A DNA stretch of 8,309 nt, taken from the NCBI GenBank assembly GCA_002308255.1, contig DBVZ01000097.1, positions 1 to 8,309 of the forward strand. The letters run 5' to 3'. Source of the stretch: Lachnospiraceae bacterium UBA1251 (lineage in GTDB: Bacteria > Bacillota > Clostridia > Lachnospirales > Lachnospiraceae). The translations under genes and the position numbers were made by a program. Positions 1 through 7,065 of this stretch are shown here, in pieces (the first letter of the stretch is position 1; each line of letters starts with the position of its first letter). The notes under the pieces were generated by a model. That model saw nothing but the letters and a program-made list of their open reading frames with translations. It was not told the origin of the DNA and did not search any database.

Positions 1-78
1 TTCACTGTTCAGTTATCAATGTGCTCCCGTTTCACCGCTTTTCTTTTCTGGTAAAACGAGCTGTCCCAACGGACAGCT
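1..78 (-). promoter_or_regulatory. Probable rRNA operon leader (5' transcribed spacer), cut by the window edge
   Basis: This is the stretch transcribed leftward from the promoter at 84-113, up to the window edge. It has no convincing coding frame. On the minus strand it begins with a perfect hairpin (59-78), passes through a purine-rich AGAAAAGAAAAG tract, and ends with ATTGATAACTGAACAG (5-20 region). That last motif resembles the TTTGAAAACTGAA-type sequence that precedes 16S and 23S rRNA in many Firmicutes and takes part in precursor processing. Together with the strong promoter this suggests a 16S rRNA gene just left of the window. A tRNA cluster or another stable RNA is the alternative, because no mature RNA is visible here. 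Confidence 0.55.
59..78 (-). promoter_or_regulatory. Perfect 8-bp stem-loop at the predicted transcript 5' end
   Basis: AGCTGTCC and GGACAGCT form a perfect 8-bp stem around a 4-nt loop (67-70). The predicted +1, 6 to 8 nt after the -10 box, falls at about 76-79, so the hairpin would form the very 5' end of the RNA. The stem is followed by CGTTTTA on the transcribed strand. That is a short T stretch, too weak to call a terminator with confidence. It may stabilise the 5' end, act in processing or attenuate transcription. Confidence 0.6.
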
Positions 79-83
79 TCTGT

Positions 84-113
84 ATACTATCACACTCTAT
101 TCAGCATTGTCAA
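84..113 (-). promoter_or_regulatory. Strong sigma-A promoter of stable-RNA type, reading out of the left edge
   Basis: On the minus strand a perfect -35 TTGACA (108-113) is followed by an 18-nt spacer and a -10 TAGTAT (84-89). The -10 is preceded directly by TGA, that is, an extended -10 TGn. Upstream of the -35, positions 114-140 are A/T-rich with A and T runs, like an UP element. Near-consensus boxes plus an UP-like tract are typical of rRNA promoters. It faces away from all the protein genes in the window, so its target lies to the left. Confidence 0.75.
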
Positions 114-302
114 CAACTATTTTCAAAAAAATTAGTTAAGTTGTAATACGAGGTATTAGTTTGTATTTCTAAAGGCTTTCTTATAAATTGAAAGTAAATT
201 GAAAACCAATTATTTGTAAAAGAAAAGCTTTTTGCAGGCTTGATGGCTTGGTGATTTCTCCTTTGTATATGAATATGACGAATAATTAATTTCGTATTGA
301 AT
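114..302. other. AT-rich intergenic region, no gene seen
   Basis: This spacer lies between the end of the dehydrogenase gene and the stable-RNA promoter. It is far more AT-rich than the genes. The only long frame crossing it has low-complexity content (many N, F, I, K), overlaps the end of the dehydrogenase gene and resembles nothing I know. I see a 6-bp dyad TAATAC-GAG-GTATTA (144-158) and an 8-bp imperfect tandem GCTTGATG/GCTTGGTG (238-253). No GC-rich hairpin followed by a T run is visible, so no intrinsic terminator can be assigned to the upstream operon. Confidence 0.6.
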
Positions 303-1397
303 TCAGCTTTCTGCACAGAGAGGTAAATACTGCTCCGTATGCGTACAGGAAGCAATCATCCTCATTTCTTCGTATGTTTTTTCCTGAACCGGCACTCCGT
401 TCCGAAGAACTTCTTCTTTCGAGATCTCACCTTTCTCTCCATGGATGTAGATTCTCTCCTGTCCCTCCGCTTTGTCGGATTCCCGGATCTCCTTCATCAG
501 CTTTGCAAGACGTGCTTCCAGGTCTTCCCTGTCCCCGAACATACCATAGTCTGCCGCCATATAGAACTGGCAGATATTGGAGCGGTGCGGCGTTTTATAA
601 ATATAGTTGGAAGTCGTTCCGGAAGAAAGGATGGCTGTGCAGATCTCACATATCATTCCGAATCCGTACCCTTTATACCCGGACGTCTCTTCTCCTGCGC
701 CGCCCAGAGGAAGAATCCCGCCTCCTGTTTTGGCGATAATATTTCCCAGCACGCGTTCCGCGTCCGTACTCTCACGGCCGTTCTCATCGACCGCCCATCC
801 GGGTTTGAGTGTTCCGTCCTTCTTTGCGTATACTTCCAGCTTGCCCCTTGGCACTACGGTAGTCGCCGCATCGAATAAAAATGTTTCCTTTCCGGCAGGC
901 ATCGCAAATGCGATCGGATTCGTTCCCAGCATTGCCTGTTTTCCGAATGTCGGCACCATGATCGCTTCGGTATTTGTCATGCAGATGCCGATCAGGTGCT
1001 CATCCGACGCCATTTTCGCATAGTAACCCGCAATCCCGTAGTGATTGCTGTTCCGGACAGCCACGATGCCGATGCCGCATTTCTTTGCCTTTTCGATCGC
1101 CATCCGCATTGCACGGTATCCGAGCGTCTGGCCCATGGCGTCTTTCCCCTCTATGACCGCGCTGAGGGGCGTCTCTTTCACGATCTCGGGCTGCGCGTTA
1201 ATATCGACCATCCCCTCCGTGATCTCACGGTGATACCGGATCAGACGCTGCACGCCGTGGGATTCGATCCCGCCAAGATCGGCGGCCAAAAGGACATCGG
1301 TGATGATCCGGCTCTCCTCTTCCGGAAATCCGTACCCTTGAAAAACATGTTCGCAGAAATTCTTCAGCGCGTCATAATTAATCCGTAAATACCCCAT
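303..1397 (-). CDS. Malate/L-lactate dehydrogenase-family oxidoreductase (Ldh_2 family)
   Basis: A 364-residue cytoplasmic protein, full length for the family that includes malate, L-lactate, ureidoglycolate (AllD) and L-sulfolactate dehydrogenases. Members reduce or oxidise 2-keto/2-hydroxy acids with NAD(P) and do not have a classical Rossmann fold. Visible family signatures are ESHGVQRL (45-52), the SNHYG motif with the likely catalytic His119, LGTNPIAFA (157-165), DAATT...RGK (176-186), GWAVDENG, LPLGG (229-233) and GYKGYG (240-245). A GGGAGG ribosome binding site lies 6 nt before the ATG at 1397. The gene starts 65 nt after radA and may be co-transcribed with it, though the functional link is not obvious. 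Substrate cannot be told from sequence: 2-hydroxyacid is the safe call. One residue to note is Pro183 in VVPRGK, where I recall alanine in many relatives. No transmembrane or signal segment is seen. Confidence 0.88.
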   Translation of the reverse strand: MGYLRINYDALKNFCEHVFQGYGFPEEESRIITDVLLAADLGGIESHGVQRLIRYHREITEGMVDINAQPEIVKETPLSAVIEGKDAMGQTLGYRAMRMAIEKAKKCGIGIVAVRNSNHYGIAGYYAKMASDEHLIGICMTNTEAIMVPTFGKQAMLGTNPIAFAMPAGKETFLFDAATTVVPRGKLEVYAKKDGTLKPGWAVDENGRESTDAERVLGNIIAKTGGGILPLGGAGEETSGYKGYGFGMICEICTAILSSGTTSNYIYKTPHRSNICQFYMAADYGMFGDREDLEARLAKLMKEIRESDKAEGQERIYIHGEKGEISKEEVLRNGVPVQEKTYEEMRMIASCTHTEQYLPLCAES

Positions 1398-1462
1398 ATA
1401 AGCCTCCCAGCCGGCCAGATGAAGCGCCTTTTAACCGGTTTCCGATTCCACCGCTCCTGCCG

Positions 1463-2848
1463 TCATAACCGCAGCGCCCTCGCCGCGTCCGTGACAGTCT
1501 TTACAAAGACGAGCTCAATTCCCTCTTCTTTGATATTCTTCCTGTTTGCCGCGGGAAGGACCACTTTCTCAAAACCGAGCTTTTTCGCCTCCTGCACACG
1601 CGCCGCGGCGTGTGTTACGGCCCGGACTTCCCCGGAGAGTCCCACTTCTCCGAAAACCATCACCCTGTCACCGATCTCTTTATCCAGATAACTTGACAGT
1701 ACAGCCATGATCACGGCCAGATCCGCTGACGGCTCCCCGATCCGGATCCCGCCGGCGATATTGACGTACACATCATGGGACGAAAGGTCGCATCCGACTC
1801 TCTTCTCCAGCACCGCGATCAGAAGATTGACCCGGTTATAATCCATTCCCGTCGCCGTGCGGCGCGGGATATTGAAGCTCGTGCGCGCGACGAGTGCCTG
1901 GATTTCCAGAAGGATCGGCCTCGAGCCCTCCACCTGGCAGGTGACGGCGGCACCGGAGGCACCTTCCGGCTTTCCGCTGAGCATATATTCGGACGGGTTC
2001 CCGACTTCCCTGAGGCCGTCGCCCGCCATCTCAAAGACGCCAATCTCGTTTGTGGAGCCAAAACGGTTCTTTACAGCGCGCAGAACGCGGTAAGCCGCAT
2101 GATTTTCCCCTTCAAAATAGAGGACGGTATCCACCATGTGTTCCAGCACTCTCGGGCCGGCGACCGAACCGTCTTTTGTGACATGACCGACGATAAAGAC
2201 CGGGATCCCTTCACTTTTCGCGATGCGCAGCAATACGCCCGTCGCCTCCCGGACCTGGGTGACCGAGCCGGGAGCCGAATTCAGCTCCGCGGAATACATG
2301 GTCTGGATCGAATCAATAACGACCAGAGACGGCTTTACTTTTTCGATCTCCCCTTGTATCACGTCAAGATCGGTCTCGCACAGGAGAAGCATCTCTCCGG
2401 CGCCTTCGCCGAGCCTGTTCGCCCTCATCTTGATCTGCTGAAGAGATTCCTCGCCGGAAATGTAAAGGATCTTCTGCCCGTCCGCCGTCAGATGGCGGCA
2501 CATCTGCAGCAGAAGGGTCGATTTCCCGATCCCCGGATCTCCGCCGATGAGTACGAGCGAGCCCTTCACGATCCCTCCGCCCAGGACCCGGTCGAGCTCA
2601 CCGATGCCGGCACTGACTCTCTCGTCCTCGCGGAATTCGATTTCTGAAAGCTTCCTGGGAACATTCGCCCCTGAACGCCGCGCACCGGGTGCTCCGCCGC
2701 CCACTCCTCTGCTTCCGGGGACAGCCGGCCGGATCTTCTCTTCCACGAAGGAATTCCATGCGTGGCAGGACGGGCACTGGCCCATCCATTTTCCCGATTC
2801 GTAACCGCATTCCTGGCAGAAGAATACGGATTTCACTGCTTTTGCCAT
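1463..2848 (-). CDS. radA: DNA repair and recombination ATPase RadA (Sms)
   Basis: A 461-residue protein of normal RadA length. The order is: an N-terminal four-cysteine zinc finger (C11, C14, C25, C28, followed by HAWNSF), a Gly/Arg/Pro-rich linker (about 40-65), a RecA-like ATPase with Walker A GDPGIGKS (103-110) and Walker B LVVIDS (175-180), the RadA-specific KNRFG motif (260-264), and a Lon-type C-terminal domain with GGIRIGEPSADLA (366-378). RadA family proteins act as DnaB-like motors that extend D-loops and migrate branches during homologous recombination; that role is known for the family, not shown here. The ATG at 2848 is only 9 nt after the clpC stop. Its ribosome binding site, TGAGGA, includes the clpC TGA, so the two genes should be translationally coupled. 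The clpC-radA pairing is the classic Firmicutes order. Confidence 0.97.
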   Translation of the reverse strand: MAKAVKSVFFCQECGYESGKWMGQCPSCHAWNSFVEEKIRPAVPGSRGVGGGAPGARRSGANVPRKLSEIEFREDERVSAGIGELDRVLGGGIVKGSLVLIGGDPGIGKSTLLLQMCRHLTADGQKILYISGEESLQQIKMRANRLGEGAGEMLLLCETDLDVIQGEIEKVKPSLVVIDSIQTMYSAELNSAPGSVTQVREATGVLLRIAKSEGIPVFIVGHVTKDGSVAGPRVLEHMVDTVLYFEGENHAAYRVLRAVKNRFGSTNEIGVFEMAGDGLREVGNPSEYMLSGKPEGASGAAVTCQVEGSRPILLEIQALVARTSFNIPRRTATGMDYNRVNLLIAVLEKRVGCDLSSHDVYVNIAGGIRIGEPSADLAVIMAVLSSYLDKEIGDRVMVFGEVGLSGEVRAVTHAAARVQEAKKLGFEKVVLPAANRKNIKEEGIELVFVKTVTDAARALRL

Positions 2849-2857
2849 GCTTTATCC

Positions 2858-5293
2858 TCAAACTTTGAAGCGCACCGTCTTATCCTTCGCGTACCGCACC
2901 TGCACCTTGTCGCCTTTTTTCACTTCTCCTGCCAGGATCTTCTCGGAAAGAGGATCCTCGATCCTTTCCTGGATCATGCGGCGGATCGGGCGGGCGCCGT
3001 ATTTTTCGGAATAACCGCTCTCCGCTATGAATTTCTTTATGGAATCCGTAAAATGCAGGCGGATCTCCATCTGGGCAAGCGCCCTCTTTTCCAGATCTTT
3101 CAGCTGCAGCTCCGCGATCCGGGCAATTTCTTCCCTCGTCAGCTGATGGAAAACGATAATGTCATCGATCCTGTTCAGGAATTCCGGTTTGAACAGCCTG
3201 CGGACCTCCTCCATCACGCTTTCCTTCATATCATTATACTCCCGCACCTTGTCCTCTCCGGCCCCGAATCCAAGCCGCTTGGGCGAGACAATGGACTGTG
3301 CCCCGGCATTGGAGGACATAATGATAACGGTATTCTTAAAATCGACTCTCCTTCCGTGGGAGTCCGTGATATGGCCTTCATCGAGGACCTGCAGAAGAAT
3401 ATTGAAAACATCCGGATGCGCTTTCTCGATCTCATCGAACAAAAGGACGCTGTACGGATGCCTCCGCACCTGCTCCGAGAGCTGGCCGCCTTCCTCATAG
3501 CCGACATATCCGGGCGGAGATCCGATCAAGCGGGAAACGCTGTATTTTTCCATGTACTCCGACATATCCACACGGATCATCGACTGTTCCGAGCCGAACA
3601 CGGCGTCCGCGAGCACTTTGGAAAGTTCCGTTTTCCCGACGCCTGTGGGGCCGAGGAACAGAAAACTGCCGATCGGCCTGCGCGGATCCTTGAGACCGAC
3701 ACGTCCGCGTTTTACCGCACTCGCAACCGCCCGGACAGCCTCGTTCTGACCGATGATTCTCTTATGAAGCGTTTCTTCCAGCGCGGCAAGACGTTTCGTC
3801 TCGCTCTCGGCAAGGCGCGTTACCGGGATTCCGGTCGTCTCCGCCACCACCTGAGCGATCTCTTCCTCACCGACAGACGGTCTTTCGCTCCCGTCCCGGC
3901 TCTTTCTGCGCAGCGCCTCGATCTTTTTGATACAGCGCTGCTGCTCCGCCTGCAATTCTCTCGCGGCGTCAAAATCACCGCTCATAATAGCAGCTTCCTT
4001 TGCTTCCGACATTGTCCGGACGTCGCTTTCCATCTCGGAAATGCCGTTCTCTTTCCGAAAACTGCCCAGCCTGCATTTGGAAGCCGCCTCATCGACGAGG
4101 TCGATCGCCTTGTCCGGAAGCCTGCGGTCATTCATGTAACGTTCTGAAAGCGTGACTGCCGCACGGAGCGCCTCATCGGAGATCAAAACGCCGTGATGCT
4201 CCTCCAGCGCCGGACGAAGCCCGGCAAGGATCTCACAGGCTTCCGCCGCCGTCGGCTCCTCCACCGTCACGGGCTGAAAACGCCGCTCCAGCGCCGCGTC
4301 TTTTTCGATATGCTTCCGGTATTCATCGATCGTCGTCGCGCCGATGACCCGGATCTCCCCCCTTGAGAGCGAAGGTTTCAGAATATTGGCCGCGTCGAGC
4401 GATCCTTCCGCCCCGCCGGCGCCGATGATCGTGTGCAGCTCATCGATAAAAAGAAGGATATCGCTGCTTCCGGCGGCTTCCCGGACGACTTCCCGGATCC
4501 TCTCCTCGAACTCGCCCCGGTATTTTGTCCCCGCGACCATGCCTGCCATATCGAGCATGAGCAGACGCTTTCCCTTCATCGTCTCCGGAACGTCCTCCGA
4601 GACGATCCTTCGTGCGAGTCCTTCCACGATCGCCGTCTTTCCGACGCCGGGCTCCCCGATGAGACACGGATTGTTTTTTGTCCGCCGGCTCAGGATCTGC
4701 ATAACGCGGTTCATCTCATTTTCGCGGCCGATCACGGGATCCAGCTTTCCCTCCGCTGCAAGAGCGGTGAGATCCCTGCTGTATTTGTCCAGTACAGGCG
4801 TTGCTCCGCCGCCTTCTTCCGCAGCACCGGCCATTTCTTCATCCGAAAAGACTCCCTCCGCATGCAGTACGGAAATCACTTCGTCCTGCAGTTTTTTGAG
4901 GTCCACTTCCATGGTGTGAAGAAGACGGGTCGCGACACATTCCCGGTCCGCAAGAAGAGCGAGCAGAAGATGCTCCGTCCCTGCCTTCCGGCTGTGAAGC
5001 CTCTCCGCGTAGGAAAGCGCCCTCTCCCGGGCCAGTTCCGCCCGGACGCTCATTTTTTCGGGAATGCTTCCGGACTGCGACCCCTTCGGGGATACGAAAC
5101 GCGAAATAAGTCCGATCAGTTTGATCCTGTCGGCGCCGGCTCCCTGCAGAATAACGGAAGCAGCTCCCTCCTCGGCGTCGATCAGCCCGACGAGCAGGTG
5201 CTCCGTTCCGATCCGGTTCATGTGAAACGACTGCGCGGCCCAGCCTGCAAGCTGCATAGCATGGACCGCAGAATCTGTAAACGATTTCGGCAT
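2858..5293 (-). CDS. clpC: ATP-dependent Clp protease ATP-binding subunit ClpC
   Basis: An 811-residue HSP100 unfoldase that would feed substrates to ClpP in the cytoplasm; length matches Bacillus ClpC. Two Clp_N repeats (about 3-70 and 82-145) carry IGTEHLL and AGTEHLL. Their Glu31 and Glu107 align with the phosphoarginine-contacting glutamates of Bacillus ClpC. NBD1 has Walker A GEPGVGKT (213-220), pore loop KYRG (257-260), Walker B LLFIDE (280-285) and Arg337/Arg338. The UVR-like middle domain (about 423-463) marks it as ClpC rather than ClpB or ClpA. NBD2 has Walker A GPTGVGKT (548-555), Walker B VLLFDE (616-621), pore loop GYVG (595-598), FLNR with Arg708, and sensor-2 GAR (766-768). LGF (674-676) is the likely ClpP-docking tripeptide. 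The start is supported by AGAGGAA 8-9 nt upstream of the ATG. No ctsR, mcsA or mcsB lies upstream. Confidence 0.96.
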   Translation of the reverse strand: MPKSFTDSAVHAMQLAGWAAQSFHMNRIGTEHLLVGLIDAEEGAASVILQGAGADRIKLIGLISRFVSPKGSQSGSIPEKMSVRAELARERALSYAERLHSRKAGTEHLLLALLADRECVATRLLHTMEVDLKKLQDEVISVLHAEGVFSDEEMAGAAEEGGGATPVLDKYSRDLTALAAEGKLDPVIGRENEMNRVMQILSRRTKNNPCLIGEPGVGKTAIVEGLARRIVSEDVPETMKGKRLLMLDMAGMVAGTKYRGEFEERIREVVREAAGSSDILLFIDELHTIIGAGGAEGSLDAANILKPSLSRGEIRVIGATTIDEYRKHIEKDAALERRFQPVTVEEPTAAEACEILAGLRPALEEHHGVLISDEALRAAVTLSERYMNDRRLPDKAIDLVDEAASKCRLGSFRKENGISEMESDVRTMSEAKEAAIMSGDFDAARELQAEQQRCIKKIEALRRKSRDGSERPSVGEEEIAQVVAETTGIPVTRLAESETKRLAALEETLHKRIIGQNEAVRAVASAVKRGRVGLKDPRRPIGSFLFLGPTGVGKTELSKVLADAVFGSEQSMIRVDMSEYMEKYSVSRLIGSPPGYVGYEEGGQLSEQVRRHPYSVLLFDEIEKAHPDVFNILLQVLDEGHITDSHGRRVDFKNTVIIMSSNAGAQSIVSPKRLGFGAGEDKVREYNDMKESVMEEVRRLFKPEFLNRIDDIIVFHQLTREEIARIAELQLKDLEKRALAQMEIRLHFTDSIKKFIAESGYSEKYGARPIRRMIQERIEDPLSEKILAGEVKKGDKVQVRYAKDKTVRFKV

Positions 5294-5311
5294 TTAAGTT
5301 TTTCCTCTTTG

Positions 5312-5355
5312 CCGGGACCGCCGCTGCCCCGCCGCGGGGGTGCTGCCGTCTCCGG
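5312..5355 (-). promoter_or_regulatory. Long GC-rich imperfect hairpin between the GntR gene and clpC
   Basis: In the minus-strand transcript this 44-nt segment folds, by eye, as CCGG/CCGG, a bulged A, GAC/GTC, a G-G mismatch, GC/GC, an A-G mismatch, GC/GC, then CCCC/GGGG around a small GC-rich loop. That is about 15 pairs in one regular arm. It ends about 18 nt before the clpC ATG and just upstream of the AGAGGAA ribosome binding site. No T run follows, so it does not look like an intrinsic terminator. It could be an mRNA processing or stability element or a translational control element for clpC. The pairing is seen; the function is inference. Confidence 0.45.
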
Positions 5356-5387
5356 CCTGTTTCCTGTTTCTGATTTAAGCTCAGGTG

Positions 5388-5780
5388 TCAGAATTCACCC
5401 AGATGCTCATAGTATTCTTCCACCAGGAGGCAGACTTCTTCTTTTGTGATATTCCGGCACACTGCTTCCGCCAATGTGACGCGCAGTTTCTCTTTCAGGG
5501 ACGCGACCGCCCTCTCGCGGTCGGCGTCGATAACGATCACAGCCCCTTTGCACCGCTCAACGCTGACAAAGCCCTCCTCTGCAAGAAGGGCATAAGCTTT
5601 GTTGACCGTATGCATATTGACGCTTAACTGATCCGCCAGCTGCCGGACCGACGGGAGACACTCTCCCTCCCGGAGCTTTCCGCACGCGATGCTGCTGATC
5701 ACATGGTCCCGCAGCTGCAGATAGATCGCCTTATCCGAGTCCGGATCGACCCGGAAGCAGCATTCACATGTCCGCTTCAT
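5388..5780 (-). CDS. Short GntR-family (YtrA-like) transcriptional regulator
   Basis: A 130-residue protein with an N-terminal GntR winged helix. KAIYLQLRDHV (17-27) starts the domain, the recognition region is LPSVRQLADQLSVNMHTVNKAYALL (in two parts, 42-54 and 55-66), and the wing ends near 80. A short helical C-terminus (about 85-128) replaces the usual ligand-binding domain, the layout of the YtrA subfamily. YtrA-type genes commonly sit beside ABC transporter genes; none is present here. I chose the ATG at 5780 over upstream in-frame starts (ATG 5816, TTG 5822) because a GGAAAGG site lies 6 nt before it and because the protein then begins where relatives begin. It overlaps the end of purD by 17 nt, implying coupling. 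It is unusually cysteine-rich (C5, C7, C8, C33, C41, C77, C108, C117), including an N-terminal CECC. Target and inducer are unknown. Confidence 0.9.
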   Translation of the reverse strand: MKRTCECCFRVDPDSDKAIYLQLRDHVISSIACGKLREGECLPSVRQLADQLSVNMHTVNKAYALLAEEGFVSVERCKGAVIVIDADRERAVASLKEKLRVTLAEAVCRNITKEEVCLLVEEYYEHLGEF

Positions 5781-7044
5781 CGATAGCCTTTCCGATATCA
5801 CTCCGGCAGAACGCATTTTCAAATGTGACTTTCTTCACGGCCTCATACGCATTGGCCCGGGCCGCTTTCAGATTATCCCCGAGTGCCGTAACGCCGAGCA
5901 CACGTCCTCCGTTCGACACGATCTCCCCTTTATCGTTCTTCGCGGTGCCCGCATGGAACACGAATTCCGTCTCCGAGCCCTCGAAATTCTCAAGACCGGT
6001 AATCGGGAATCCTTTCTGATAGCTCACCGGATATCCCGCGGACGCCAGGACGACGCAGACGGCGGCATTGTCGGCAAACCGCAGTTCCACATCGCCGAGT
6101 TTCCCGTCGATGCAGGCCTCGCAGACTTCCACGAGGTCATTTTCCATCCGGGGAATGACGACCTGGGCTTCCGGATCGCCGAAACGGCAGTTGTATTCCA
6201 GCACCTTCGGGCCGTCCGCCGTCAGCATGAGACCGAAGAAGATGATGCCGACGAACGGTCTCCCCTCCGCGGCCATCGCATCGACGGTCTTCTGATAAAT
6301 ATTGGCCTTGCAGAACGCGTCCACTTCCTCCGTATAGAACGGGCTGGGGGAGAACGTTCCCATGCCGCCCGTGTTGAGACCGGTATCTCCGTCACCGGCT
6401 CTCTTGTGATCCTGTGCGGAAGTCATCGGCCGGATCGTCTTCCCGTCGCAGAAGGAAAGCACCGATACTTCCCTGCCGGTCATGAATTCCTCAATGACCA
6501 TCCGGTTGCCGGCGTCGCCGAATTTCTTATCCTGCATGATCTCTTTGACGCCTGCCGCCGCCTCTTCGTAATCCTGGCAGATCAGCACGCCTTTTCCGAG
6601 CGCCAGGCCGTCCGCTTTGAGGACTGTCGGGAACGGTGCCGTCCTGAGATACTCAAGCGCTTTTTCGGGATCGTCAAACGTCTCGTAAGCGGCTGTCGGA
6701 ATCCCGTATTTCTTCATCAGTTCTTTTGAAAATGCCTTCGATCCCTCAAGGATCGCGGCGTTTTTCCGCGGTCCGAAGACGCGCAGTCCCGCTTCTTCAA
6801 AGCAGTCGACAATGCCCCCTACCAGCGGATCATCCATGCCGACGATCGTGAGGTCGATCGCATTTTCTTTTGCGAAGGAGACCAGTTTTTCGAATTCCAT
6901 GGCCTTTACGGGGATGCATTCCGCGATCTGCCCGATTCCGGCGTTGCCGGGGGCGCAGTAGATCTTCTCAACCTGCGGATTTTTCTTCACGGCCCACGCG
7001 ATCGCGTGCTCTCTTCCGCCGCTGCCGACGATTAAAACCTTCAT
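5764..7044 (-). CDS. purD: Phosphoribosylamine-glycine ligase (GAR synthetase)
   Basis: A 426-residue ATP-grasp enzyme that joins glycine to 5-phosphoribosylamine, the second step of de novo purine synthesis. Its length is standard. Signatures are VGSGGREHA (6-14), GPRKNAAILEGSKAF (91-105), the ATP-grasp segment KADGLALGKG (143-152), NTGGMGTFSPSP (224-235) and the metal-binding EYNCRFGDPEAQ (283-294). Two positions differ from the commonest forms: VGMDDPL (68-74) where many PurD proteins have VGPE-PL, and PEAQ in place of PETQ. Both look like lineage variants rather than damage, since the frame is intact. The ATG at 7044 has GGAGG about 10 nt upstream and follows purN by 21 nt. The last codons overlap the GntR regulator start. 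Confidence 0.97.
   Translation of the reverse strand: MKVLIVGSGGREHAIAWAVKKNPQVEKIYCAPGNAGIGQIAECIPVKAMEFEKLVSFAKENAIDLTIVGMDDPLVGGIVDCFEEAGLRVFGPRKNAAILEGSKAFSKELMKKYGIPTAAYETFDDPEKALEYLRTAPFPTVLKADGLALGKGVLICQDYEEAAAGVKEIMQDKKFGDAGNRMVIEEFMTGREVSVLSFCDGKTIRPMTSAQDHKRAGDGDTGLNTGGMGTFSPSPFYTEEVDAFCKANIYQKTVDAMAAEGRPFVGIIFFGLMLTADGPKVLEYNCRFGDPEAQVVIPRMENDLVEVCEACIDGKLGDVELRFADNAAVCVVLASAGYPVSYQKGFPITGLENFEGSETEFVFHAGTAKNDKGEIVSNGGRVLGVTALGDNLKAARANAYEAVKKVTFENAFCRSDIGKAIDEADM
5787..5793 (-). promoter_or_regulatory. Ribosome binding site that decides the GntR regulator start
   Basis: GGAAAGG on the minus strand, 6 nt before the ATG at 5780 and lying inside the purD coding region. The upstream in-frame alternatives at 5816 and 5822 have only a distant, weak GAAGAAAG, so this site favours the shorter 130-residue protein. 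Confidence 0.6.
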
Positions 7045-7065
7045 GATTTGATATCCTCCGTCCTA

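Noticed and set aside
59..78. Intrinsic terminator for the dehydrogenase operon
   Set aside because: The hairpin lies downstream of a strong promoter on the same strand, and only CGTTTTA follows. It fits a leader structure better than a terminator.
110..355. Small minus-strand frame across the AT-rich spacer
   Set aside because: Low-complexity content, overlaps the end of the dehydrogenase gene in another frame, and runs into the -35 region of the stable-RNA promoter.
1433..1440. AACCGGTT palindrome between radA and the dehydrogenase gene
   Set aside because: An isolated 8-bp palindrome with no promoter boxes or T run nearby; too short to interpret.
1775..2647. Plus-strand open frame opposite radA
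   Set aside because: Shadow of radA; the minus-strand frame has the zinc finger, Walker and KNRFG motifs.
2762..4147. Long plus-strand open frame opposite clpC and the start of radA
   Set aside because: It is antisense to two genes with complete family motifs, its composition (many R, H, F, L) is that of a GC-rich shadow frame, and it has no recognisable domain.
5327..5339. Intrinsic terminator at the GC-rich palindrome before clpC
   Set aside because: No T run follows on the minus strand, and the clpC ribosome binding site comes almost at once.
5368..5393. Inverted repeat TTCTGA-14 nt-TCAGAA around the regulator stop as an autoregulatory operator
   Set aside because: Only 6-bp arms, partly inside coding sequence, and unlike the YtrA-type sites I know. 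Chance is a good explanation.
4433..5449. Long plus-strand open frame opposite the clpC N-terminal half
   Set aside because: It mirrors the clpC codon pattern on the other strand and shows no family motif. It also runs into the GntR regulator gene.
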